The translations under genes and the position numbers were made by a program. The notes below the pieces were generated by a model, which searched no databases, was not told the DNA's origin, and saw only the letters and a program-made list of their open reading frames with translations. A DNA stretch of 42,903 bases, from assembly GCA_946886865.1 (NCBI GenBank), contig CAMPJI010000017.1, positions 1 to 42,903 on the forward strand, written 5' to 3'. How positions within the stretch are numbered: position 1 is the first letter of the stretch; the number at the start of each line of letters is the position of its first letter. The stretch comes from an uncultured Lysobacterales bacterium. Its GTDB lineage: Bacteria; Pseudomonadota; Gammaproteobacteria; Xanthomonadales; Xanthomonadaceae. This document shows, piece by piece, positions 6,489 to 19,513 of the stretch.

Positions 6489-7253
6489 TTACTTCCCCAG
6501 CCGCGCCACCAGCGCCCGCAGCGCCTGCTGGCAGTCCGGCCGGTACCAGGCCTCGATGAAGCGCTCCAGCTGGATGTGTTGCGGTTCCAGGGCCTCGATA
6601 AGGTCGGCGCGCGCCATCGCACGCGTGGCCAGCATCGCCTCGCGCGGCAGCGCGACCAGGTGATCGAGCCAGACGGTGGCACGCTGGACGACGCTGTCGA
6701 TGTCGACCACTTCGTCCACCAGCCCGACGCGAAGCGCATGTTCGGCATCGACCATGTCGCCCGATACCAGCATGCGTTCCGCGCGGTAGGGGCCCACCAC
6801 GCGGCGGAGCAGGCGCTGGACGCCTTCCGGTGCGGCCAGTCCGACCCGGGTTTCGTTGAGGCCGATGCGGTACGGGCCCGAGGCCATCACCCGGTAGTCG
6901 CAGCAGAGCGCAAGCACGCAGCCGCCGGCAGGCGCGTGCCCGGTGATGGCAGCCACCACGGGAACCGGGGCGCCGGCCAAAGCGCGAGCCGCGCCGAAGA
7001 AGGTCTCCCATGCCTGCATCAGCGCGGCGCGGTCGTCCCCCAGCGACAACAGGTGCGGGACGTCCAGTCCGGCGGAGAACACCTTGGCAGCGCTGCTCAG
7101 CACCAGTCCTTGCGCGCCACCGTCTACGGCACCCTGCACTGCATCGCGCAGCCTGCCGCACAGGTCCGGATCCAGCGCGTTGACCGGGGGCCGCGCCATG
7201 CGCAGCTCGACGATGCCACCCGCGTGCGGGACGGACTCGATGCAGGCGGTCAC
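6489..7253 (-). CDS. Crotonase-family enoyl-CoA isomerase (delta3,delta2 type)
   Basis: The protein has 254 residues from a GTG start. It has the crotonase fold, with AGLDV (61-65) and PAGGCVLALCCDY (109-120) forming the oxyanion hole. The first hydratase glutamate is replaced (GGCVLAL instead of GGxxELAM). The single E134 remains in the motif YRIGLNETRVGLAAPE, which closely resembles the signature IGLNETxLGIxAP of mitochondrial delta3,delta2-enoyl-CoA isomerase (ECI1). I therefore infer isomerase rather than hydratase activity, moving 3-enoyl to 2-trans-enoyl-CoA during unsaturated fatty acid oxidation. The GTG overlaps the stop of the upstream DUF4139 lipoprotein gene (GTGA), so the two are translationally coupled. 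That pairing makes no obvious biochemical sense. Confidence 0.85.
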   Translation of the reverse strand: MTACIESVPHAGGIVELRMARPPVNALDPDLCGRLRDAVQGAVDGGAQGLVLSSAAKVFSAGLDVPHLLSLGDDRAALMQAWETFFGAARALAGAPVPVVAAITGHAPAGGCVLALCCDYRVMASGPYRIGLNETRVGLAAPEGVQRLLRRVVGPYRAERMLVSGDMVDAEHALRVGLVDEVVDIDSVVQRATVWLDHLVALPREAMLATRAMARADLIEALEPQHIQLERFIEAWYRPDCQQALRALVARLGK

Positions 7254-8821
7254 GGCGTCACGTCCCGCGCCCAGCGGTAGCGAACGGTGTAGGTCAGGCG
7301 GGTCTCGCCGCCGGCCGGCACCGGCACCTCGAACAGCGCGTGCCGTGCGTCCTGGCGCTCGCCTGGCACGCTGCTCTCGACGATGTCCCAATCGCTCCAG
7401 CGCGGCAGCGGTTCCACCACGCGGACGGTGGCATCGGTCGCCTTGGCGTTGCGCAGTGTCACCGCGAACGATTCGGTGATGGTGCGGCCGCTGCGGTCGA
7501 CGTTGAAGGCGATGTTCTCGCGCTCGGCCGACAGGTCGAACGCCTCGCCCACCTCGACACGCACCTCGCCACCGGCGGCGATGTGGGCCAGGCGGGACTC
7601 GCCGAGGAAGTCGGCGCCCTCGAAGACCCGCACGCGCCCGGCGGGCAGCGCCTGGCCCAGGCCGGCCTCCTTGGTGTTGTCCAGCGACACCGCCACGGAC
7701 ACCGGCAGCGTGCCGGTGGCGCCACGGAAGCCGGGGTCGAGCATCGGTTGCGGGGGCTGCCAGTCCTGCGCATCGGCTTCCACCACGTAGGCGCGCTCAC
7801 AGGTGACGTTGGTGCGCGATGGGAACAGCGGGATTCGCTCCGTCGCGCCCTGGCTGATGCGCACCGCACGTGGCAGCTCATAGGCGTGGTATTCGGCCGA
7901 ACGCCGTTGGGTCGGCATGTTGCCGGCGGCATCGTCGAACACCACCGGTGCGGGTGCTGCCCGCGCGTACATCGCCTCCGGACGGTCCCGGCGCACGCGC
8001 GCGGGTTCGCCCGCCACGAGTGTCACCCGCGCGTCGGAGAACGTGACGCCCGACCGGTTGGCGACCAGTGCCGCGCCCTCCAGCGACAGCGCGCAGCCGT
8101 CACCGGGCGCGAGGGTCGCGGTGTATTCGGCCTGCCAGGCCATGCCGCCCATGGGGTAGTGGAGGGTGAACGCGGCGTCGCCGGCGGCCGCGGCATCCAC
8201 CGTCCATTGCAGCGAGGGCTGGCCCGGGAACGCCTCGGCACCGTCGATCACGCTGAAACTGTCGTAATCGCGGATGACCTTGATGCGCCCGTCATTGAGC
8301 GCCAGCGCCAGGCTGGTGCCCGAAGAGGACACCAGCGTGCCGTTGTCGGTCTGCTTGGCGCCGCCGGAGGTGTGCTCGACGGCAACGCGCCGGCCCTGCG
8401 CCTGCGCAAGTACGTCCGCATCACCCGACAAACCGGCAACGAACCGCTGCGACTGGACGCTGACGCCGTCGCCCGACGGACGCAGGACCGCAGCTTCGAC
8501 ATCCATGGCCGGCGGCACGCTGACGGCGGAGATGGCATTCGGGCCACGCTTGAGCGTGTAGTGCAACGGACGTTCCACCAGCGCATAACCCGGCATGCCC
8601 GACGCGGGTGCGCCGGCGCCACTCAATGCGTCGTAGTCGCCGCTGTAGATGGTCAGCCGGGTTTCGGCCGTGGCACCGGTGGGCCGGTCCTGCGTATCGG
8701 ACTGCGCCGGGGCCGGCTTGACGGCGGGCTGCACGACGGTCGCGCTGTCGTCCTGCCGGCCGTCGGGCGTGCACGCCGCCAGGGCGAGTGCCGCGGCAAG
8801 GAGGGTGAAAGGACGGTGCAT
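7250..8821 (-). CDS. DUF4139 domain lipoprotein
   Basis: This 523-residue protein has a lipoprotein signal, with lipobox ALAAC and Cys17, followed by a charged linker rich in Gln/Asp/Pro. The body resembles DUF4139 proteins: a beta-rich N-terminal half (SVPPAMDVEAAVLRPSG), then long beta-sandwich stretches, ending in the typical PAGGETRLTYTVRYRW. There is no known activity; an envelope or adhesion role is a guess. The ATG at 8821 has a GGAG Shine-Dalgarno 6 bases upstream. The stop overlaps the start of the crotonase gene. Upstream, only 38 bases separate it from the divergent PCu(A)C gene, and a TATGAT hexamer at 8854-8849 can serve as its -10. Confidence 0.85.
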   Translation of the reverse strand: MHRPFTLLAAALALAACTPDGRQDDSATVVQPAVKPAPAQSDTQDRPTGATAETRLTIYSGDYDALSGAGAPASGMPGYALVERPLHYTLKRGPNAISAVSVPPAMDVEAAVLRPSGDGVSVQSQRFVAGLSGDADVLAQAQGRRVAVEHTSGGAKQTDNGTLVSSSGTSLALALNDGRIKVIRDYDSFSVIDGAEAFPGQPSLQWTVDAAAAGDAAFTLHYPMGGMAWQAEYTATLAPGDGCALSLEGAALVANRSGVTFSDARVTLVAGEPARVRRDRPEAMYARAAPAPVVFDDAAGNMPTQRRSAEYHAYELPRAVRISQGATERIPLFPSRTNVTCERAYVVEADAQDWQPPQPMLDPGFRGATGTLPVSVAVSLDNTKEAGLGQALPAGRVRVFEGADFLGESRLAHIAAGGEVRVEVGEAFDLSAERENIAFNVDRSGRTITESFAVTLRNAKATDATVRVVEPLPRWSDWDIVESSVPGERQDARHALFEVPVPAGGETRLTYTVRYRWARDVTP

Positions 8822-8847
8822 CGCGGACTCCGTTCGTGGCCTCCCGG

Positions 8848-8854
8848 TATCATA
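8848..8854. promoter_or_regulatory. Overlapping divergent -10 elements (TATCAT / TATGAT)
   Basis: On the plus strand TATCAT (8848-8853) places the transcription start at about 8860, the A of the PCu(A)C ATG. On the minus strand TATGAT (8854-8849) places a start at about 8842, giving the DUF4139 gene a ~20-base leader with a GGAG Shine-Dalgarno. Both calls come from hexamer match and spacing only; neither has a clear -35. Confidence 0.4.
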
Positions 8855-8859
8855 GGCCG

Positions 8860-9330
8860 ATGGACCTGACCCGTGTTTTGACGTTATCGATCGCACTCGC
8901 CTGCAGTGCGCTGCCTGCCGCAATGGCCGCTCCGCCGGCTCGCCAGGCGTCCGCCGACTGCAGTGTCCGTGTGGTGGACGGATGGGTGCGCCAACCGCCC
9001 GTGTCGATGCCCATGCTGGCCGGTTTCGGTCGCATCGAGAACCCGTGCCGCGAGGCGCGTGTGGTGGTGGGCGTGCGCAGTGATGCGTTCGCCGACGTGT
9101 CGCTGCACGAGACGCGCATCGTTGACGGCGTCAGCCGCATGCGTCCGGTGCCGCGGCTCACGGTACCGGCCGGCGGCAGCGTCGAGTTGCAGCCCGGCGG
9201 GCTGCACCTGATGCTGATGCAGCCTCGGGGCGCGCTGGCGGCCGGCGATTCGATCGAGGTCGTACTGGAGCTGGAGGGTGGCCAGACGCGTGCCGCCGGA
9301 TTCGAACTGCGGGCATCGACGGGCCGCTGA
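8860..9330 (+). CDS. Periplasmic copper chaperone, PCu(A)C family
   Basis: This 156-residue exported protein has a signal peptide ending around AMA/APPA (residue 23). The copper site matches the family spacing exactly: H83-x10-M94-x21-H116-x-M118 (SLHE, SRMR, LHLM). PCu(A)C proteins carry Cu(I) in the periplasm, mainly to the CuA or CuB centres of cytochrome oxidases. Here no Sco or oxidase genes are adjacent; the neighbour is a divergent DUF4139 lipoprotein. The ATG at 8860 has no Shine-Dalgarno and sits six bases after a TATCAT hexamer, so the message may be leaderless. The frame extends a few codons upstream to an ATG at 8836, but that would run over the predicted promoter. A strong terminator follows. 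Confidence 0.93.
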   Translation: MDLTRVLTLSIALACSALPAAMAAPPARQASADCSVRVVDGWVRQPPVSMPMLAGFGRIENPCREARVVVGVRSDAFADVSLHETRIVDGVSRMRPVPRLTVPAGGSVELQPGGLHLMLMQPRGALAAGDSIEVVLELEGGQTRAAGFELRASTGR

Positions 9331-9393
9331 TCGGCCTGAAGGGTCGGAGCGGTCGTCGCGGCGATGCCGCCCACCCCCGGCAACACTCGGAAC

Positions 9394-9420
9394 GCCGGTC
9401 GGTCGACCGGCTTTTTCCGT
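9394..9420 (+). terminator. Rho-independent terminator of the PCu(A)C gene
   Basis: The hairpin GCCGGTC-GGTC-GACCGGC (9394-9411) is followed by TTTTTCCGTTTT. It separates the plus-strand chaperone gene from the convergent thioesterase gene ending at 9423. Confidence 0.85.
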
Positions 9421-9422
9421 TT

Positions 9423-9970
9423 TCAGGCCTGGCTGGCCTCGCGGACGGCAGGGGGCAGGGGCGCCGCCTGCCCGGTCTGGCGGTCGATCCACACCATCAC
9501 CACATGGCCGTCGCAGTACAGCGTGTCGGTGTCATCGGCATCGACGATGCGATGGCCGACGGTCAGGCTGGTGGTACCCAGCCGTTCGACGAACAGCGTG
9601 ATGCGGACCTGCCTGGGCCATTCGATGGGTCGGCGGTAGTTGAGCTGCGCGGCCGCGACGACCGGCGCAACGTGGTCGTCCAGCCCCTGGCCGGGCACGC
9701 CCAGCATCCAGTGCAACCGCGCTTCTTCCAGATAGCTGAGGTACTTGGAATTGTTGACGTGGTTGAACGCGTCCAGGTCGCGCCAGCGGACCGGCATCGG
9801 CACCTCGATCAGCACATGCGGCGCGGCCGGGGCACGGGCCGCGTCCTGCCCTGCGGGTGCTGGCGGCGGCGCGGCGGCCGCCTTCTTGCGCGCGGGCGCC
9901 TTGCGCTTGCGGGCCGCGGCCTTGCGCGGCTTCGGCTTGGGGGCGGCGTCGGTCGGCGTGCTGTCGTCGC

Positions 9971-9974
<4 letters not shown>
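9423..9974 (-). CDS. Acyl-CoA thioesterase, hotdog fold, with basic N-terminal extension
   Basis: The protein has 183 residues. Positions ~53-180 match the YbgC/4-hydroxybenzoyl-CoA thioesterase group: [20 protein letters not shown] (62-81) contains the family's catalytic Asp region, followed by EEARLHWM and a typical beta-strand pattern ending in VMVWID. The first ~50 residues are unusual: a low-complexity stretch of Lys, Arg, Ala and Pro ([19 protein letters not shown]), strongly positive and probably disordered. The likely reaction is hydrolysis of short or medium acyl-CoA; the substrate is unknown. The ATG at 9974 overlaps the uvrA stop (ATGA), so it is translated downstream of uvrA. An N-terminal start near the hotdog domain is not excluded, but no in-frame ATG is better placed. 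Confidence 0.88.
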
Positions 9975-12883
<2,909 letters not shown>

Positions 12884-13224
12884 GCGTCGGTGGGGGCCTT
12901 CGATGGGGAGGCCGGCTGGCAGTACGCCGGCGAACAGGGGAGCGTAGCGACTGGCCTAGGTGGGGGCAAATGCCCGGAACGGAAGAGCGGGCCCAGGGGC
13001 GTCGTCGATGTCCCGCAGTCACGACACGGCATGGCGTGCGGGGTGCACGCGGGGCCTGCGCAGCGCATGAACGCCCGTGCAATGGACGGGCCGGAGGCCG
13101 ATGGGCACCGTCCGCGGAGAACCCGCCACGGCGCACGTGCGCGAGGCTGAATCCTTCAGGTCACGCCGGCCGGGAGCATCCGCCTGCGGCGCAACCGACT
13201 GCCCGCGCGGCGTGCCGGTTCGCC
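12884..13224. other. Gap upstream of uvrA, no gene seen
   Basis: The 341 bases between the OmpA-like lipoprotein gene (ends 13225) and uvrA (starts 12883), both on the minus strand, are GC-rich. They hold no supportable gene, no palindromic repeat of the two families in this window and no LexA-type box that I can see. The uvrA promoter is presumably here but has no clear consensus. Confidence 0.5.
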
Positions 13225-14097
13225 TCAGTCCGCCACTTCGAAGGTGACGCGGTCGGCGCCGGCACCGGTGGCGGCACGAGTGTCGAGCCGGGCCGGGCTG
13301 CTGCCGTTGATGATCAGCTGCACCTTCACGGCCTCGGCGCGTTGCTGAGCGCGGCGCCGCGCCTCGTCGGCATCGCCGAGCGGGCGGCTCTCACCGACGA
13401 TGCGCACGCGCGTCTCGGGCGGCAGGTCGGCGATGGCCCGGCCGGCGCGGCTGATGATGTCGAGGCTGGCGGGCGAGACCTGCGCGCTGTCGGGTTCGAA
13501 CGCGACGTCCATCATGTTCAGGGCGTCGACCACCGATTGCGCGGACGCATCCGGCGCCAGCGCTTCCAGCGCCTGTGCGTCGGCATCCAGCGGCGTGTCC
13601 GCGTCGCGCACGGCCCCTTCGAACAGGCCTTCCAGCGTGGCGTCGGGGAACTGCTGGCGCGCGAGTTCGAGCAGGCGCGCACGCTCGACATCCGTCACCT
13701 GCCCACTCAGGGCGATGCGGTCGCCATCGAAGCCCAGTGCAGACCCTGGCAGGTCGAAACCCGCGAGCAGCGGCCCGATCGCGTCCAGCCACCCCGGCGC
13801 ACGCGTCGTGGGCTCCACGCGCAGTTCGCCGCCGATGCGGTCGGCGCCATAGGCCGCGGCCAGCGTGTCTATGAGCGCGGTCCGCGTGGCCTCGCTGTCG
13901 ACGGTGCCGTCATAGCGGATCCGGCCGTTGTTGTTCACCAGCTGCAGGCGCGCATCGGACCGGGCGATGGCGGAGGCCGGCGTGTCGGATGCTGCGGGGT
14001 CCGTCGATGCCGGCTCGCGGCTGCAGCCGGCGATGAGCACCGCGGCGAGCAGGCACGCCCATGACGGGCCGGGCAGCAGACGGAAACGGAAGCGCAT
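13225..14097 (-). CDS. OmpA-like lipoprotein with BON-type N-terminal region
   Basis: The protein has 290 residues with a lipobox LIAGC and Cys25, so it is anchored by lipid, probably to the outer membrane. Residues ~45-155 show two beta-alpha repeats (RIRYDGTVDSEATRTALIDT; RIALSGQVTDVERARLLELA) like BON domains. Residues ~190-290 match the OmpA C-terminal domain (VAFEPDSAQVSPASLDIISR, RAQQRAEAVKVQLIINGS). The peptidoglycan-binding Asp normally found in a GHTDxxG motif is replaced by GESRPLGD, while the Arg of the R-A-x-A-V helix is kept, so binding to diaminopimelate may be weak. An AGGAG Shine-Dalgarno stands 7 bases before the ATG. The function is likely structural or an envelope-stress role, by family only. 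Confidence 0.83.
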   Translation of the reverse strand: MRFRFRLLPGPSWACLLAAVLIAGCSREPASTDPAASDTPASAIARSDARLQLVNNNGRIRYDGTVDSEATRTALIDTLAAAYGADRIGGELRVEPTTRAPGWLDAIGPLLAGFDLPGSALGFDGDRIALSGQVTDVERARLLELARQQFPDATLEGLFEGAVRDADTPLDADAQALEALAPDASAQSVVDALNMMDVAFEPDSAQVSPASLDIISRAGRAIADLPPETRVRIVGESRPLGDADEARRRAQQRAEAVKVQLIINGSSPARLDTRAATGAGADRVTFEVAD

Positions 14098-14263
14098 TCG
14101 GATTCTCCTGGCAAGCGGATCGGTGCGGCCGCGACGGGCATCGGGCGGACGGGGTTGACGCGAAGCCCGGTCGCCCGGACACCACGTGTGAGAGGCCCGG
14201 TGGCCCGGGCGCCGTGCAAGAGAGCGTCATACAAGGAAGAGACCAGTGGAACAGGCGTCGTTA

Positions 14264-14322
14264 CAAAAGAGGACCCAATGAGCTGGGCGTCCTACAGAGA
14301 GGGCCCAGCGAACTGGGCCCTC
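14264..14322 (-). terminator. Two tandem terminators after the secreted protease gene
   Basis: Reading the minus strand, the first hairpin (14322-14299) is a perfect 10-bp stem GAGGGCCCAG with a TTCG tetraloop, 17 bases after the protease stop. The second (about 14292-14270) is an imperfect stem (AGGACGCCCA / TTGGGTCCT) followed by CTTTTG. Together they should end transcription of the protease before the lipoprotein gene. Confidence 0.75.
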
Positions 14323-14338
14323 GGGCTGCAGTGGAACC

Positions 14339-16426
<2,088 letters not shown>

Positions 16427-16846
16427 GATGGGTACGTCCTTTCAGCTGCGTTGCTGCGGAAACCCCGTCGCTCCCCCTGTCGGGCGGCGGGCACGGGCCC
16501 GCGATCGCCGACCTTGGCGGTGCGCAGGGCTTGAGGCGCGCGCAACCGTGTGGCCGGTTGTGCGCAAAGGGGTAGACAAGAGCGTGCGCGCCGGCGGGGC
16601 GCTGCGCGTCGGAGTCGCCGGTGCGTTGCAGGTGGGGGCGGGTGGCGCGAGCGAGCCACCGCTGGCGGCGGGTACGGAGCCGGGCTTCCACGCAAAGGCT
16701 GCTGCTGTGCAAAGAGGTATCCCCGCGAGCGGATTCCGCACACGCGGCTGCCAGCATGGCGGCGCGTTGCGAACCCGAGGCGAGCGACCCCCTGTTGTCG
16801 CTCCTGAACCGAACCTAAGTGATTCGTGCGGCGGGAACAACCCTTA

Positions 16847-16868
16847 AAATGTGATGCAGTTCACTTTT
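16847..16868. promoter_or_regulatory. CRP/Clp-type operator
   Basis: AAATGTGA-TGCAGT-TCACTTTT fits the TGTGA-N6-TCACA consensus and matches 18 of 22 positions of the extended CRP consensus. Xanthomonads use the CRP-like protein Clp, which controls many extracellular enzymes, so the protease (start 16426) is a plausible target; rplU on the other side is also possible. The site is seen directly; its target is inferred. Confidence 0.6.
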
Positions 16869-16984
16869 TATGCCGGTTTGACTGTCGCAGCGCGTCACAC
16901 ACTGCCGTCAAGTGCGGGTCTGCGCTGTGGATCCCCCGGCTGGAGCGGTGCTCCTCGGCCTGCGGTCGAGGCATGTCGGCCGGG

Positions 16985-17013
16985 TTGCTGCAACTCACTG
17001 ATTGACCTACAAT
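16985..17013 (+). promoter_or_regulatory. Sigma-70 promoter of rplU-rpmA
   Basis: TTGCTG at 16985-16990 and TACAAT at 17008-17013 are separated by 17 bases. This predicts a start near 17020 and a ~58-base leader before rplU. Confidence 0.6.
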
Positions 17014-17077
17014 TCCGCTTCTGTCCGCCCGCCATGGGTGGCAGTGCATCAAAAATAACTACAGAGGAATCCCGGTC

Positions 17078-17395
17078 ATGTACGCAGTTCTGGTCACCGG
17101 CGGTAAGCAATACCGCGTGATGAAGGGCGAGACGCTCCGCGTCGAGAAGCTCGAAGTCGAAGAAGGCAACGAGATCAAGTTCGACAACGTCCTGATGCTG
17201 GGCGACGGCGAGGGCGTGAAGCTCGGCGACGCGCTCAAGGGCGCCACCGTCACCGCCAAGGTCGTCGGCCACGGCCGCGCCGACAAGATCCGCATCGTCA
17301 AGTTCCGCCGCCGCAAGCACCATCGCAAGCAGATGGGCCACCGGCAGCACTACACCGAAATCGAGATCACCGGCATCGCCGGTGGCAGCAAGTAA
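17078..17395 (+). CDS. rplU: 50S ribosomal protein L21
   Basis: This 105-residue protein has the full L21 sequence: [14 protein letters not shown] start, [17 protein letters not shown], and the basic 23S-binding tail [20 protein letters not shown]. It binds domain V of 23S rRNA, next to L20. The ATG at 17078 is preceded by AGAGGA. It is first in the conserved rplU-rpmA pair, 12 bases before rpmA, and is driven by a good promoter at 16985-17013. Confidence 0.98.
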   Translation: MYAVLVTGGKQYRVMKGETLRVEKLEVEEGNEIKFDNVLMLGDGEGVKLGDALKGATVTAKVVGHGRADKIRIVKFRRRKHHRKQMGHRQHYTEIEITGIAGGSK

Positions 17396-17407
17396 GGAGA
17401 CGCAGTC

Positions 17408-17665
17408 ATGGCACATAAAAAGGGCGTAGGTTCCTCGCGCAACGGCCGCGACTCCAACCCGAAGTACCTGGGCGTGAAGATGTACGGCGGCCAGGCCATC
17501 GAGGCCGGCAACATCATCGTCCGCCAGCGTGGCACCCAGTTCCATCCGGGCGCCGGCGTCGGCCTGGGCCGCGACCACACGCTGTTCGCGCTGGTTGACG
17601 GCAAGGTCGAGTTTTCGACCAAGGGCCCGAAGCGCCGCCGCACCGTGAGCGTGGTCGGCGAGTAA
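17408..17665 (+). CDS. rpmA: 50S ribosomal protein L27
   Basis: The protein has 85 residues and starts directly with [16 protein letters not shown], the mature N-terminus that reaches into the peptidyl-transferase centre. There is no N-terminal extension of the Firmicutes type, so no protease cleavage is expected. The remaining [11 protein letters not shown] and [10 protein letters not shown] blocks are typical. AAGGAGA stands before the ATG. The gene is co-transcribed with rplU and followed by a strong terminator at 17691-17717. Confidence 0.98.
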   Translation: MAHKKGVGSSRNGRDSNPKYLGVKMYGGQAIEAGNIIVRQRGTQFHPGAGVGLGRDHTLFALVDGKVEFSTKGPKRRRTVSVVGE

Positions 17666-17690
17666 TCGTCCGCCGTGTTCCGATCGAGGG

Positions 17691-17717
17691 GCCCCGCTTC
17701 GGCGGGGCTTCTTGTTT
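17691..17717 (+). terminator. Terminator of rplU-rpmA
   Basis: The stem GCCCCGC and GCGGGGC with a TTCG tetraloop (17691-17708) is followed by TTCTTGTTT. Confidence 0.9.
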
Positions 17718-17752
17718 AAGGAGCAGCTCCAACTCCCAGTTCCGGCTATTAG

Positions 17753-18856
<1,104 letters not shown>

Positions 18857-18859
18857 GCC

Positions 18860-18930
18860 TCGCAGCCGGTCCCGTCTCATCCCGGACGTGATTGGAATCG
18901 GCTTCCGTGTTTCCCGTCGGCCGGCTGCGA
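18860..18930 (+). other. Long-range inverted repeat after obgE
   Basis: TCGCAGCCGG (18860-18869) and its exact complement CCGGCTGCGA (18921-18930) are 51 bases apart, just after the obgE stop. Transcribed, they could fold a large hairpin at the 3' end of the message. No T-run follows. Confidence 0.4.
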
Positions 18931-19006
18931 CAGCAGGGCGACCAAGCGGATCGCCAGGCGATGCCCCGAAATGACACGGGTCGATACAAGCGCCCACCCG
19001 CAGCCA

Positions 19007-19036
19007 CAAAAAAACCCGGCCGAAGCCGGGTTTTCC
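19007..19036 (-). terminator. Terminator of rpsT (possibly two-way)
   Basis: AACCCGGC-CGAA-GCCGGGTT spans 19013-19032. On the minus strand the hairpin has a TTCG loop and is followed by seven T residues. On the plus strand TTTT follows, so it may also stop obgE transcripts. Confidence 0.88.
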
Positions 19037-19057
19037 GATAGCAGCGTCGGCGCCGGA

Positions 19058-19327
19058 TCAGGCGGCCTTGAGCGCCTTGATGCGGGCGTTCAGGCGGGCC
19101 TTGTGACGGGCGGCCTTGTTCTTGTGGATCAGGCCACGGGCGCTGAACCGGTCGAGGATCGGCTGGGCGGTGGCGAAAGCGGCTTCGGCACCGGCGGCGT
19201 CGTTCTCGTTCAGCGCCTTGAGGACCTTCTTGACGGAGGTGCGCAGCATCGAACGCTGGCTGCCATTACGGGCGTTGCGCACGACGGCCTGCTTGGCGCG
19301 CTTCTTGGCGGACTTGATGTTTGCCAC
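19058..19327 (-). CDS. rpsT: 30S ribosomal protein S20
   Basis: This 89-residue primary 16S-binding protein has the family N-terminus (M)[12 protein letters not shown], then [18 protein letters not shown] and the C-terminal [14 protein letters not shown]. The start codon is GTG at 19327 with AGGAA 6 bases upstream. In E. coli rpsT also uses a non-AUG start (UUG), and this weak start is part of its autoregulation; the GTG here may serve the same end. The gene is monocistronic, divergent from murJ and ended by the terminator at 19007-19036. Much longer readings in this frame extend far upstream over murJ and are not real. Confidence 0.97.
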   Translation of the reverse strand: MANIKSAKKRAKQAVVRNARNGSQRSMLRTSVKKVLKALNENDAAGAEAAFATAQPILDRFSARGLIHKNKAARHKARLNARIKALKAA

Positions 19328-19513
19328 GGCGAATTCCTGAAAAAATGGGTGATACGGTAAAGAGGGATTGGGTGTGCGCAAAGGCAGACAGGAAATTATG
19401 GGCGATTCAGTGGCTTGCGTCAACTTGACCCCCTGCCGGGGGCGGGCTTGAGCGCCCCGGCTCCCGACCCTGAGGCCGCCACCCCGGACCCGGGGCCCCG
19501 ACGGGGCGGCGGC

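Larger units (their letters stand above)
16427..17077. other. Long divergent intergenic region between protease and rplU
   Basis: In these 651 bases I see no supportable gene: open frames on both strands are low-complexity and unlike known proteins. It holds a CRP/Clp-like box (16847-16868), the rplU promoter (16985-17013) and a few hairpins, for example GAGCGAC/GTCGCTC at 16782-16803 and GGTGGC/GCCACC at 16641-16660. The protease promoter must be in the left part, but no clear -35/-10 pair is evident. Confidence 0.6.

Noticed and set aside
6489..7253. Annotation as enoyl-CoA hydratase
   Set aside because: The first catalytic Glu is missing and the IGLNETRVGL motif fits the isomerase subgroup better.
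12884..13000. LexA/SOS box upstream of uvrA
   Set aside because: No palindromic LexA-type motif found near the uvrA start.
16442..16840. Open frames in the protease-rplU gap on both strands
   Set aside because: Mutually overlapping, low-complexity, no ribosome binding site and no recognisable domain.
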